Part shown: piece by piece, positions 1-11,425 of the stretch
How positions within the stretch are numbered: position 1 is the stretch's first letter
Layout: every line of letters begins with the position of its first letter
From: Dromiciops gliroides
Taxonomy: Eukaryota > Chordata > Mammalia > Microbiotheria > Microbiotheriidae
Assembly: GCF_019393635.1 (NCBI RefSeq)
Contig: NC_057867.1
Location: 3,218,889-3,282,888 of the forward strand
DNA: 64,000 nucleotides
Reading direction: 5' to 3'
Notes under the pieces: generated by a model
Told to the model about the DNA's origin: nothing
Databases searched by the model: none
The model's input: only the letters and a program-made list of their open reading frames with translations
Position numbers and translations under genes: made by a program

Positions 1-66
1 GGGGGTGTGGGGGGCTGGCAGGGTTCATGGCCCCACTCTGGCTGCTGTCTTTCCAGGTGCAAGTGA

Positions 67-924
<858 letters not shown>

Positions 925-1460
925 GGGCACAGTTGGTGCCACACCCACTGCCAGTCCTAGCCTTCAGTCACTCTGAGCCCCCTCAGCCTGCCGGGCCAGC
1001 CACAACAGAAGCACCCACCCCTTTCCCTCCAGCCCAGGGCACTCTGAGTCGGGGGCAGGGAAAGAGAAGGTGGAGTGATGGTATGGGACAGATCTTGCCC
1101 CCTCCTCCCCAAGCTTATGGGAGTGAAGGAGGGTGTAGTTCTTGCTGTTTCTCCCCCTTTCTAATTCTTACTCCTCTCCCTGGGACCACTGGGTACTTCT
1201 GGGGTCAGGGGTGGAGGGGCTTTGCCAACACTTCCACTGATGACACTAACCTTAACCCTGACAGCATTTGGGGATCCTGCCAGTAGGGTGGGGTGGGGAT
1301 TGTTGCTGGCACCTGGGAAGGGCTTGGATGGCTGGGAAGAACAAGGCTCTGATTCCATCTGATCAGCTGGGGGTGGGGGTTGGTCAGTACTACCTTTGGC
1401 TCTAGGGCCCTGGGCCTGGGTCTGCAATGTTACACATTAAACAGGATTTTACAGTAAATG
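925..1460 (+). terminator. GJB1: GJB1 3'UTR and poly(A) signal
   Basis: About 520 nt of noncoding sequence follow the stop. An ATTAAA hexamer lies at 1436-1441, with a GT/T-rich stretch after it (about 1456-1490), so cleavage near 1460 is likely. The length is inferred from the hexamer alone. Confidence 0.7.
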
Positions 1461-1530
1461 TGGCTGTGACTCGTGTATTTGTTGAGTTCTTTCCCCTCAG
1501 AATTCTGACTTCCCCCAACTGAGCTGGCTT

Positions 1531-1597
1531 TGCCCCTGCCCCTGCCCCTGCCTCTGCCTCTTCCCCCTGCCTCTGCCCCTGCTTTTGCCTTTGCCTC
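1531..1597. repeat. Degenerate TGCCCC/TGCCTC hexamer tandem repeat
   Basis: Roughly eleven units of a pyrimidine-rich hexamer (TGCCCC, TGCCTC, TGCCTT variants) lie just beyond the GJB1 3' end. It is an imperfect minisatellite-like tract with no coding sense. Confidence 0.8.
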
Positions 1598-2084
1598 AGG
1601 TAATGAGGAAAGGAGTGAGGCTGACAAAACAACTCTTTAACCAGTAGAAAAGAGGGGGAACCGCCTGCTCCTGCAGAACCTGGGAGCCTCCCGCCTGCCT
1701 TCGGGGGAGTCAAAGAATAGGATTAGCTTTTAACTCTGACCCTCCAGTCTGCCCAGCCAGAAAGGGAACTCAAGGAAGGCTGGGCCCAGGCCCATCCCCT
1801 TGGGCAGCCCTCCAGCCAGCTAGCTTTCCCAGGTTTCCCTTAGCTCAGGTCCCCCACACCCCACCCTGCACCCCAGATCCCATACCTGACAGACTCTCTC
1901 CACACTGTCTGGCTGTCTTTTTTCTCCAATTCTCTTTGTGGGGAAGTATTTTTCTCCCCAGCCCCCAAGATCCCACCCATCTATCGGCTAATTCCCCTTT
2001 ACACTTTCCCCCTCAAAGCCTCAAGCAATAAGACAAAACCCTGTCTCTCACTTCAACCAGGGACAAGGTTCCTGGATCTAGGCT

Positions 2085-2250
2085 CTAGAGTTGGAAAGGA
2101 CCTCAGAGACCAGCTAGTTTAATCCTCTACCCATTCCCCTCATTTTACAGATAAGTAAACTGAGGCCCAGGGAGGTGAGTAACTTGCCCCAAAGAACACA
2201 GGTAGTAAGTGGCAAAGGCAAAATTGGAAACCAGGACCATTTCCTCCAAA
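2085..2250 (-). repeat. MIR-type ancient SINE fragment
   Basis: Contains the antisense MIR core wording (CATTTTACAGATAAG, AAACTGAGGCCCAG, then a diverged ACTTGCCC...AGTAAGTGG block). Divergence is high, as expected for an old insertion. The family name is from memory of the consensus. Confidence 0.65.
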
Positions 2251-2364
2251 TGAAAGGCTCTTTCTTTGCCTTGAGTCAAGTTTAGGAGAGATTTTGAACC
2301 TCAATTTACATTCCTTAGCATTCTAAAAGTGAGGAAAAAAGGTAAGGACCCTCCTCACAGGCTG

Positions 2365-2600
2365 TTAGGTAGCACAGTGGATGGATAGAGTGCTGGGCCT
2401 GGAATCGAGAGGACTTGAGTTCAAATCTGACACCAGAAGCTTACTAGCAGTGTGACCCTGGACAAGTCTCTTCACCTCTGTTTGCTTCTGGTTCCTCCTC
2501 TGTAAAATGGGGGTAATAATAGCACCTGCCTTCCAGGGATGTCATGAAATCCTAATTATAAAGTGCCTGGCACAGAGTAGGTGCTTCCTCAAAGGAAGAC
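2365..2600 (+). repeat. MAR1/MIR-type CORE-SINE, near full length
   Basis: A tRNA-like head (TAGCACAGTGGATGGATAGAG) is followed by AGTTCAAATCTGACACC, GTGTGACCCTGGACAAGT, CCTCTGTAAAATGGGG and a tail resembling the 3' end of L2 (AAAGTGCCTGGCACAGAGTAGG). This is the mosaic layout of CORE-SINEs that share an L2 tail. Confidence 0.75.
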
Positions 2601-3378
2601 TCTGTGTGTTTTAACTGTTCACAGACTTTTCTCCCCTTTAAGGTAATGGGATTTTAGTAGGAGGGATCCCAAAGAGGAGGTGACTTGGTCAAGAGCGCCC
2701 AGGTGGTAGGCAGCTGGAGCAGGATTCTAAACCAGGGCTTCTAGCTCTATAGGGGAAGAGGAGTCTTCAGACCTTGGGTAGGATGGGGAACTCCTTCATT
2801 GATGAATGAAGGGCTCTCAGAGCCAGGCTACACTCTATTAACCTAGTTGTGGGTCGCCTTACTTAAACCACCATGGTGCACCTTAATTCATTAATTAGGT
2901 TATCAAGAGCTCTCTGAGGTTCCTTTACAGAGTGACAGAGGTCCCTCCTAAACCCTTCTCAAGGACTGCCTCTGGACTCTTTTGGAGTCCTGCTCACAGA
3001 AATCTCTTGGGAATACCAAGAGCTCAATGTTCATTAGCATTTTGATTTCATACAGAAATACTTCTCACCCCATTTATTAAACTCCCTAGGTAAGGTTTTG
3101 TCTGCTCAGCTGAAACAAAGGAGCTTGGGAAAGATTTTCCATCTTCAGAGAGCTCCTCCTTCCTTTCTTCTACACTATCTCTGTGGGGAGGCCATATTGA
3201 AACTCATATCTCTGAGAGAAATTATCTTCAGGATTCTTTAAGCATTTGTCCGGTCTGCTCTCAGAGCAGAAGTCTTGAAATTCCCTTTCTCTTCCAGAAG
3301 ACCAAGCTCACAGCTCTGACTGGAAGACTGACAGAAAGGCTTTTGGCCTGGGAGTGCTTCCCATTGCTCCAAAAGCAC

Positions 3379-3379
<1 letters not shown>

Positions 3380-3422
<43 letters not shown>
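3380..3422. repeat. (TG)n microsatellite, about 21 units
   Basis: A pure TG run in intergenic DNA; a likely length-polymorphic marker. Confidence 0.95.
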
Positions 3423-3423
<1 letters not shown>

Positions 3424-3704
3424 CCTAGTCTTGTGCCACCTGACCATGAACTGGTATAGACGTGGGAACAAGCCCAACAAATTGGGATGGTGGATGGTGG
3501 AACAATGGGAAATGGGTGAGGTGCTATTGTCCATAGCAGAGAATTTGAATGTTGGTCACCCAACTTAGGGAAAGTCATTTCTTCTCTGACACTATCCTTC
3601 TAGATCTGCTGAGAAATGAGGAGTCCAATTATGGACCACTAAATAGCCAGTGTGACCTTGGGTTAGTAACTTCACTTCTCTGGGTTTCAGTTTCTTCCTC
3701 TTTT

Positions 3705-3881
3705 AAATAGTCTGACTTGGGCAGCTAGGTGGCGCAGTGGATAGAGCACGGGCCCTGGATTCAGGAGGACCTGAGTTCAAATCCGGCCTCAGACACTTTA
3801 CACACTTACTAGCTGTGTGACCCTGGGCAAGTCACTTAACCCCGTTGCCCCACAAAAAATAAAATAAAATAGTCTGACTTG
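3705..3881 (+). mobile_element. Marsupial tRNA-derived SINE with target-site duplication
   Basis: The element body runs about 3720-3866 and ends in an A-rich tail. It is bounded by a perfect 15-bp direct repeat, AAATAGTCTGACTTG, at 3705-3719 and 3867-3881. The body is the abundant marsupial SINE (GCAGCTAGGTGG ... GAGTTCAAATCCGGCC ... CTGTGTGACCCTGGGCAAG). The perfect duplication marks LINE-driven retroposition and a fairly recent date. Confidence 0.92.
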
Positions 3882-4039
3882 ATAGTCTCTGTTAATGTAA
3901 AATCTATGACATTAAAATGAATGAGAAATCTCCTTATGTATAAGAGAGCTGAAACTATGTTGGCCTTGCTGGTTTTCCCATAGCCCTCTCATTGTCCTCC
4001 ACCCCCACCCACAGGAAGGGTGAAGAACAGTTCCATCTT

Positions 4040-4380
4040 TAACTTCAGTGGAAACATTTCCTCACCTGAGGGCTGAAATTCTTTCCCAGAGGCCTCCATT
4101 GGCTCTCCAGGATCAACTCCCATCTTTGGGGCCTGCAACTGGGTGCTCTCCCTTTCTAGCCTGATTCCTTCCCATTGCTACCCTTTGCGTTTCTTGTGAT
4201 CCAGCCCAAACAAGTCATTTACTGTTCTCTGATCCTATGCTGCCCTCTCCAGCCTCCCTGGAAAGGCATTCCCACAAGGCCCCGTCCAAGGCTGCCACCC
4301 ATGCTCATCTCTTGGTGCCTGGTATCAAGCCAGCTCAAGCCCAGTGGATTCTGGGAAGTCTGCTCTGAGCTGCTGCTCCA
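4040..4380 (+). repeat. Probable L2-type LINE fragment
   Basis: Diverged sequence with L2 3'-region wording: CCTCCATTGGCTCTCCAGGATC and further on CTGCCCTCTCCAGCCTCCC. Too worn to set exact ends; the family call is inferred. Confidence 0.45.
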
Positions 4381-4499
4381 TCCAAAGGTGTGTGGGCCCC
4401 TGTTCCACTTTCCTTCTCTTCTACTGACAGGAGCAGGCCTGAGCTCTGCCTTTCCTCAGAACCTGGCAGCAATGAGAAGATAGGGGCCATCTTTCTGTG

Positions 4500-5580
4500 C
4501 CCAGTCAGTGAGTCCACAAATACTTATCAAATACCTACTATGTGCCAGACACTGGGTTAAGTGCTGGAGACATCCTAAGGCCAAAAGCAGTCGCTCTCAG
4601 AGGGTTCACAATCTAACCGGGGAGAGAATATACAAACAACTGTGTACAAAAAAAAGCTGTATACAGGATAATTTGGAGGTGCTCACCAGAGGGAAAGTAC
4701 ATGCATTAAGGGGGGATCAGGAAAGGCTTCTTGGAGAAGGTGGGACTTTTAGCTGGGGCTTGAAGAAAGCCAGAGAGACCAGGAGGCAGAGCTGAGGAGA
4801 GAGAGCATTTCAGGCCTGGGGGACAACCAGAGAGAATGTTGGGAGCTGAGAGATGGAAGGGAAGGTCTTGTTTGTGGAACAGCCAGGAGGCCAGGGGCAG
4901 TGGACTGAAGAACACGTGGTGGTGGACTGAGGTGCAAGAAGACTGGAAAGGGAGGAGGGGACAGGTTATGAAGGACTTTGGGTGTTTGATCCTGGAGGCA
5001 ATAGGGAGCCACTGGAATGAATTGAATAGGGGGTAGCATCATCAGACCTGTGCTTTAAGAAAGTCACTTTGATGCCTGGATGGAGGATGAAGGATGGAGG
5101 ATAGACTGGGGGGAGAGAGGCTCAAAGCGGGCAGACTCACCAGCAGGCTATTACCATCGTCCAGGCATGGGGTAACAAGGGTCTGTGGCAGAAGGGTGGC
5201 AGCATCAGAGGAGAGAAGGGGGCATCTTCAAGAAATGTTGTGAAGGTCAAATTAATGGACCCTGGCAACATATTGGATATGGGGGTGATGGTGGTGAGAG
5301 AGTATGAGGAGTCCAGGATGACACCTAGGCTGAGAACCTGAGGACCTGTGAAGGTGATGCCCTCCACGGCAATATGGAAGTTGGGGGAGGGGAGGTTTGG
5401 AGGTAAAGATCATGCGTTTGGTTTTATACAGATCGAGTTTAAGATGTCTGAAAGGCAACTGGAGATGCAGGATTGAAGGTCAGCAGAAAGATTAGGACAA
5501 GATAGGTAAGTTTGAGAATCATGAGCTTAGAGATGGTAATTAAGTCCATGGGACCTGATGAGATCATCCAGTGAAATAGT
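4500..5580 (-). repeat. L2 (CR1-clade) LINE, 3' part in antisense
   Basis: Read on the minus strand, this holds the end of the L2 reverse-transcriptase ORF (residues such as LGVILDSSYSL, 5330-5290), then the 3' part with CAGGTCTGATGATG..., AGTGGCTCCCTATTGCC, AGAAGCCTTTCCTGATCC, and the terminal CACTTAACCCAGTGTCTGGCACATAGTAGGT-like end near 4520. It is heavily diverged and long dead. The same antisense family recurs at 6.4-7.2, 47.8-48.9, 55.2-55.6 and 56.6-58.0 kb. Confidence 0.75.
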
Positions 5581-5587
5581 ATGTAAA

Positions 5588-5769
5588 GGGGGCAGCTAGG
5601 TGGTGCAGTGGATAAAGCATCGGCCCTGGATTCAGGAGGACCTGAGTTCAAATCCGGCCTCAGACATTTGACACTTACTAGCTGTGTGACCCTGGGCAAG
5701 TCACTTAACCCTCATTGCTCTGCCAAGAAGAAGAAGAAGAAGAAGAAGAAGAAGAAGAAGAAGAAGAAG

Positions 5770-5799
<30 letters not shown>
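5588..5799 (+). mobile_element. Marsupial SINE whose tail became an (AAG)n microsatellite
   Basis: The SINE body (5588-5723) is well conserved. Instead of a plain poly(A), the tail is about 25 pure AAG units (5724-5799). The run reads as poly-Lys, poly-Glu or poly-Ser in various frames and is not a gene. Confidence 0.92.
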
Positions 5800-5800
<1 letters not shown>

Positions 5801-6420
5801 GGCCGTGGGGAGCAAGAAGGACTTCAACTCCTCCATCTGGACCAGCGAGTGGAGGAGAATGAGTGAAGGTGCAGCCAATACTGGCAAGGGTGGCTGTGTT
5901 ATATGTGTGTGGTTGTGTATGTGTGAGGGGAAGCCAAGTTTCAGTAATAGCTAGTAGATGGGAGGAATGGGAAAGGAAAATCTTTAGGATGAAGGTAAGT
6001 TTGTTCCCTATGGAACAGGCATCCCAGAGGGCACAGTGGAAGGACTGGGTGGAGTTAGGTTGAAACTTTGGGGTAGGAGGGTAGAGGGGGGTGAGAGTGA
6101 GGAATTGGGTGGTGGAGGTGGGGAATGGGATTTGGAGTTTGAGCTACAGGGGGTTCAGAATCACTAGGATGAAGTAGGGTATGACCACGTATAAGAATGT
6201 TCATCATTGAGTAGAAGATGCCACTCCTGTACCCTCAAAGGAGTCTAGAGATGAGGTAGGAGACAAGCACAGCACCAGATGGGGGGGGGGACAGTGTGAT
6301 AATCATATCGTCTGCCTTTTTTCACTCTCTGAAGGCTGGAGATTAGACAGGAGATGAAAATCAAATCTACATGGCAGGAGAAGGAAGTCCTGCTCCCCTT
6401 TTCTCTTTCTCTTTCCTCAA
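5800..6420. other. Intergenic sequence, purine-rich, no gene
   Basis: GGAG/GGTG-rich DNA that probably continues the antisense L2 tract interrupted by the SINE (AAGTCCATGGGACC... before it, GGGTAGAGG... after it). I see no coding exon, splice pair or RNA gene. Confidence 0.5.
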
Positions 6421-7225
6421 GGGACTGCCAAAGCAAGAGATGGAAGGCCTGAGGCCAAAGGGAAGGTTGTTCCTCTCTGCATCTCAGTCAGGAGACTGGG
6501 TTGGTAGCAGGAGGTAAGCATCGCTGCGGACTGGCATAGATGAAATTTGGCCCCACCTGGTCTCTTGAGGGAAGGCAGCAAGGAGCCAGGAAACAGAAGC
6601 AGCAGGAGCTAGAAAGTGTATGTAAGCTTGGAAGGCTGGTGGTGGGCAGGTGATGAAGACCTTTGAAAGCCAAACAGGATTTTCTGTTTGATCCCAGAAC
6701 TGAGAGGGCGCTACTTGAGTGTACTGAGTAGGGAGGGTGACATGGTCAGAGCTGTGATTTAGGAAGATCACTTTGACAGCTGAAGGGGGGATAGACTGCT
6801 TGGGGAGAGACTTGTGGCATGGTCCAGGTGTCCTGGCATTGTCAGAGGAGAGGAGGGGGCATCTAGGAGACACCTGTAAAGGTAGCATCGATACGACTTG
6901 GCAACAGATTAGATGGGGGAGGGGACAGGCAAGAGAGAACTAGGATGCTAGCTATCTAAGTTGTGAACCTGGGTGACTGGGAGGATGCCTTCAGCAGTAA
7001 TAAGGGGGTTAGGAAGACAGAAGTCTTTTGAGGGGAAGATGATGAGCTGAACATATCCATGGGGCATCCAATTCAAGATGTCTAGTAGGCAGTTTGAAGA
7101 TGTGCACCAGGGTTGAGCACAGGACTTTGGTCAGAGTAGGTGTAATTGGGTAGTATTTGAATTGAATCACAGGGTAGCTCTGGGTGGAAGTTAAAGGGAT
7201 GGGGTGCAACTGAGGTCAATATAAT
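6420..7225 (-). repeat. L2 LINE fragment, antisense
   Basis: Shares the L2 antisense landmarks: GATGAAGACCTTTGAAAGCCAAACAGG, GGTCAGAGCTGTGATT, AGATCACTTTGACAGCTG, and the block AAGATGTCTAGTAGGCAGTTTG near 7075. Broken and diverged. Confidence 0.65.
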
Positions 7226-7239
7226 TATGTAGGCCCTTC

Positions 7240-7495
7240 CACAAAGTTGTTACTGTTCAGTTGTGTCTGAGTCTTCATGACCCCATTTTGGGTTTTCTTG
7301 GCAAAGATACTGGAGTGGTTTGCCATTTCCTTCTCCAGCTCATTTTACAGATGAGGAAACTGAGGCAAAAGGGTAGGTGACTTACCCAGGGTCATGCTGC
7401 TGGTTAAGTGACTGAGGTCACATTTGAACTCACAAAGATGAGTGTTCTTGATTCCAAAGGAAGTGCTTTATCCACTGCAGCACTACCTAGCTGTA
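7240..7495 (+). repeat. RTE/BovB-tailed SINE-like repeat
   Basis: The first half contains GTCTTCATGACCCCATTTTG and ATACTGGAGTGGTTTGCC followed by ATTTCCTTCTCCAG, wording shared with the 3' region of RTE/BovB LINEs. The second half is the antisense tRNA-SINE/CORE wording (CATTTTACAGATGAGG, GCTTTATCCACTGCAGCACTACCTAGCTG). It is therefore a composite SINE or two fused repeats. The family call is from remembered consensus. Confidence 0.6.
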
Positions 7496-8019
7496 GAAGT
7501 AGAGCTGTCCAAAGATGCACACTGTTGTATGATTGCAGGCCTTCAAGTGGAGGCTGGATGTTGTCAAGGTCTAGAGAGGGGGGCCTAGGTGGACCAGAGC
7601 TCTGAGGGAGGTTCATGGACTTCTGGAGGCCCCAAGTAGCCTCCAACAGCCAGCTATTCCTTCAAAGTTGTAGCAGAACGAGATTCTCCAATAGTCACCT
7701 AACCCCTAAACAGAATCATTTCTTGCTTTTTTACCCCAAGGCCTCCCAGACAAGAAAAGAAGCCCTCCCCTCAGTCTGTCTGTACATTGCCTAGCATGCA
7801 CAGCTTTCAAGGGAGCAGATACATTCCCACTCTTCCCCAACAGGAGGGAGCTCTTCCTCATTATGGGTTTGGGGTAATTCCATTAAACTACATTACATTA
7901 TGGTAATGGGACTTCTTTGAGTCCTCCGCCCAGAGTTCCTGGGCTAAACACGTGCAATATAATAGCCTTCTGGAGACAATACATCTATATTTGGTCTTTT
8001 TCTACTGACCAAAATCTGG

Positions 8020-8290
8020 TGGTGTAGAAAGCAATTATAGGGGCAGCTAGGTGGCGCAGTGGATAAAGCACCAGCCCTGGATTCAGGAGGACCTGAGTTC
8101 AAATCTGACCTCAGAGACTTAACAATTACTAGCTGTGTGACCCTGAGCAAGTCACTTAACCCCACTTGTCCTGCAAAAAAAAAAAAAAATTTTTAAAAAG
8201 AAAGAAAGCAATTGTATTTGGAGTCAGAGGAGCTGGATACTCATCCTGGCTTTGCTCATTACTACCTGTGTGAGGAAGTTACTGACCCTC
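8020..8290 (+). mobile_element. SINE inserted into an older MIR element
   Basis: The young SINE (about 8040-8202) ends in a long A tail. It is flanked by AGAAAGCAATTATAG at about 8026 and AGAAAGCAATTGTAT at about 8203, a target-site duplication with one change. MIR-like sequence (TTGGAGTCAGAGGAGCTGG, CATTACTACCTGTGTGAGG) continues to about 8300. Confidence 0.8.
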
Positions 8291-8487
8291 TCTAGACCAC
8301 AAGTAAAAAGAAGGGGTTCCAACTTGAAATGGAGAAAGCTGCCAAGTCCTCTCTGTCCATGCCTCAGTGAGCATACTGGTCACCTGGTGGTTAGGGTTCT
8401 GGTTCTGCTGTCAGGCTGGGATGCTCCTGCAACTGTCACTGGACCACTCAGCATGATGGGACAGCTGTAGCTTGTTCAGGGCCTTCA

Positions 8488-8668
8488 AGACTCCATGAGA
8501 CCGGGGGCAGCTAGGTGGCGCAGTGGATAGAGCACTGGTCCTGGATTCAGGAGGACCTGAGCTCAAATCCGGCCTCAGACACTTGACACTTACTAGCTGT
8601 GGGACCTCGGACAAGTCACTTAACCCTCACTACCCCACCAAAAGAAAGAAAAAAGACTCTATGAGACC
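8488..8668 (+). mobile_element. Marsupial tRNA-derived SINE with TSD
   Basis: The SINE body lies between AGACTCCATGAGACC (8488-8502) and AGACTCTATGAGACC (8654-8668), a 15-bp duplication with one mismatch. The internal sequence is close to the family consensus. Confidence 0.9.
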
Positions 8669-8699
8669 AAAGACTAGAAGGCAATCCCTGTGCCACTTA

Positions 8700-8945
8700 A
8701 GGAGGGGGCTTTCCTATTGTTTAAGCTAGTGAAAAAGGAGGCCAATTGAGTCAGAACAGCTTGCTAGCAATTAGAGGTACCCCTAAGTGGAACAGGCTGC
8801 CTTGGGAGGTTCGATGGGGTCTATTTCTTTGGAAGCAGGTGGAGCGGCATGGCCCCTGATGGGCCTGTCCCAAATGGGATTCCTGTCCAGATACTGCTTG
8901 GACTTGAGGCCCCTCCAACCCTTGAGATTCAAAGGTGAATTAGAT
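8700..8945 (+). repeat. CR1/L3-type LINE 3' fragment
   Basis: Contains GGAACAGGCTGCCTTGGGAGG and further on CTTGGACTTGAGGCCCCTCC, resembling the 3' region of amniote CR1/L3 elements. Old and partial; the family call is from memory. Confidence 0.5.
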
Positions 8946-10165
8946 AAGAAAACTATGCAAGCCATTGCTGAGGAGGCTGGTGCAAAATCTCCCTGGGCCG
9001 TCTTATTTTTAAAACTGTGTCAAATTTAACACGGCTCATCAGTATTCAACTCTCCTCCTTCCTGAGGTCACTGACCCTGGTGTTGTAGGAGTGATAGTGA
9101 CACGAGGCCTGGGTTCAAGTCCTGCTCTCACTCAACCTGCCTAGTGCTCCCCCGCCCATGTCACTTAACCCTGAGGATGGTTCCTCAGCTCAGAAATGGG
9201 ACTAATACTTTTGCCCCTTTGTCTACAGCACAGAGCTATCGACAATTCAATGAGGTGGCCCAATACCTGAGGTAAAAAAGGGGAGTTATTCTGATGACCC
9301 CTTGGAACACTCCAGGAAACACAGGACCAAAGGGACAGAGGGAGAAGGATGAAAATGCCACCTGTTTTTGTGCCCTGGTGGGTACTTGATGGGCAGGGAG
9401 TGAGTGGGTGGGTTGGCTTAGTTAGAAGGGTAGAAGGGAAGCCTGCACTAGGGGAGAGCTCCAGGCCCTAAAGGTGGGTGACAAGAGGGATATGGGCCTT
9501 GGTGGCCCCGTCTAGGAAATACCAGAAGTCCCCAGGAGCAGGAGGCCCATCTCTCCTGTAGCACCCCCCCCCCCCCCACACACACACACACACACACGGC
9601 CCCGGCCTAAATGAAGCTGATCCCACCTTGAGTCTGCCTTTTGGCAGCTCCCACCCCGCATCTTCCCACACCTGCCTGCTTGTGGAAGCCTGAAAGCTAG
9701 GTTGAACTGGGGCTGAGCCTTTCTGCCTCAATTAGAGATAAAAAGAAGGCTTAGCAAGCCAACACGAGTTACTAAGCCTGTGACTCAGTGCAGCCTGGTG
9801 GTTACACTGGGAGGAGGCGGGGAAGGGAGCAGGAGCGCCTGGGCAGGGCTAACTGTGGGGAGAGGCCCCCACCCAAAGGCCTGGGCAATCAGCAGGGCCC
9901 ACATGGGGGCCCAGGAGGCCTAGCTAGCTGCAGCTCTTCCTTCTGCTTTCCATGATTTTCCCAGCTTTGGTAGGGGTCGGGGGTGGAGGGTGGGGAAAGG
10001 GAAGAGTCCGCCTCAGGACCCTGCCTACTGTTCCTGGCCCTGAGAACCCCCAATCCCCAGCCAGGGGCCCCACTCAACCAGATTCTGTCCCCCCCACTTC
10101 TCCCCCTTTCAGGCAGAGAGACCACATACCCTGGTTCTGACCTTCCCAAAGAGGGGAAAGAGCAG
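8946..10165. other. Intergenic DNA upstream of the ZMYM3 3' end
   Basis: Holds a MIR-like stretch (about 9065-9290: GGCCTGGGTTCAAGTCCTGC, TCAGCTCAGAAATGGGAC) and a poly-C/(CA)n tract at 9561-9597. The remainder is moderately GC-rich and unique in appearance, with no exon or RNA gene that I can support. Confidence 0.5.
9561..9597. repeat. Poly-C followed by (CA)n microsatellite
   Basis: A run of about 14 C bases passes directly into about 11 CA units. Slippage-prone and a likely assembly or sequencing trouble spot. Confidence 0.95.
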
Positions 10166-11425
10166 TACTTTTGAATCTTTATTTGAAACGAACAGTTCCA
10201 GGGACAGAAGGTTAGTTGTGACAACAGCTTCTCTCACTACAACACGAGGGCGGCAGCATCACTGCGGGGACAGGCGAGGCGCCTCACAACAATATATACA
10301 ATTTAAACAGCGGCTAAACCGATAACAGTTATAAAAACACAGAAATGGGACCAGGGCACAGCAAAGCCATCAGGGAGAAGCTGGGCACCCCTTTGCCTGA
10401 CCCTATTCGGCTAACCTGGAACAACAAGGCAATGAGGGGAAAGAAGAAAAACAAGGCAACGGGGGAGGAGGTGCCTCCCTACTCAGCTTCCCCAGTAAGA
10501 TCTTGTTAACAGATGCCACCCAAACTGTCAAGAGGCCCCCACAGGCTCAGCCTGGTTCTTCAATGGGGGTAGGACAGGAGTGGGAATCAAATCCCATGCC
10601 AGGAACAGGCATGGTTATTGCTGTGGGGGGAGCGGGCAGGAGGCCATAACAAGGGGGTAAGCACGGTGATGCCGTGGCTGGCCGAGTCACATGGACACAC
10701 AGACCCAGGGAGCAGGAAGTCTGCACCCCGTACTCAAGAGCCATTCTCTGCCTGTGGCAGAAAGGGAAAAAGCACTGGGAAAAATCACTAAACTCATAGC
10801 GTGAGGCCCTGGTGCCTGCAAGGGAGGAAGTGCTGAGAGGGCTCCAGCAAGTGATGGGAGGCCTGGCAGAGGAAGTAGTGGCTAGACCCTGGAACAAGGG
10901 CATCCCCTAAACCCTATGCTGCAGGGGAAATGGTCCTCTCACCACCACCACCCCCCCGGACTGGTATCTTTTATGGTGAAGGCCCTAGAATGGCACCTTT
11001 AGGAAAGGGAAGGTACCAGGACACCGACTTCCCCAGCCTGGGCCTGCTGGTTCAAGGCCTCTCAGACCAGCAAGGTGAAGACTATTATGTCTGTCATCAA
11101 GCCTTCCCCCTTCTACCCCACCCCCCACCCCCACCCCATTTGGCCCAAGGGGGAAGAACATTGCTCAGAGGAGAGCCCCCCAGTGGGACCAAGCACTGGG
11201 ACAAGAACCCCTGAACAAAGGAACAGGGCCTTCAGCATTGACAAGTGGTATGTAGGGAGGAAGATGGAAAAACAGGTGCTCCCAGGGCAGGCCTTGGGAG
11301 GAGTGGGGAGAGACAGGCAGGGCCCTTCAGAATGAGCAGCATTGGCGCCTGGGCTGGCCCCTCTCAAGGGCAGGGGTGGGCCACAGGACAGACATTGGTG
11401 TGGAGAGTGTAGATGCACGGCACGC
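10165..11425 (-). terminator. ZMYM3: ZMYM3 3'UTR and poly(A) signal
   Basis: On the minus strand about 1.25 kb of noncoding sequence follows the stop at 11426. An AATAAA hexamer (plus-strand TTTATT, 10178-10183) ends it, so cleavage is near 10160. The 3'UTR lies in the same exon as the last 193 coding bases. No interspersed repeat is obvious within it. Confidence 0.75.

Noticed and set aside
3720-3800. tRNA-like A and B boxes (GTTCAAATCC) as possible tRNA genes
   Set aside because: They are the pol III promoter of the SINE; no cloverleaf or anticodon arm of a working tRNA.
5608-5887. Lys-, Glu- and Ser-homopolymer open frames
   Set aside because: Translations of the (AAG)n SINE tail.
8523-8729. 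Recurring peptide [37 protein letters not shown] in many frames
   Set aside because: It is the translation of the marsupial SINE and appears at every copy; not a gene family.
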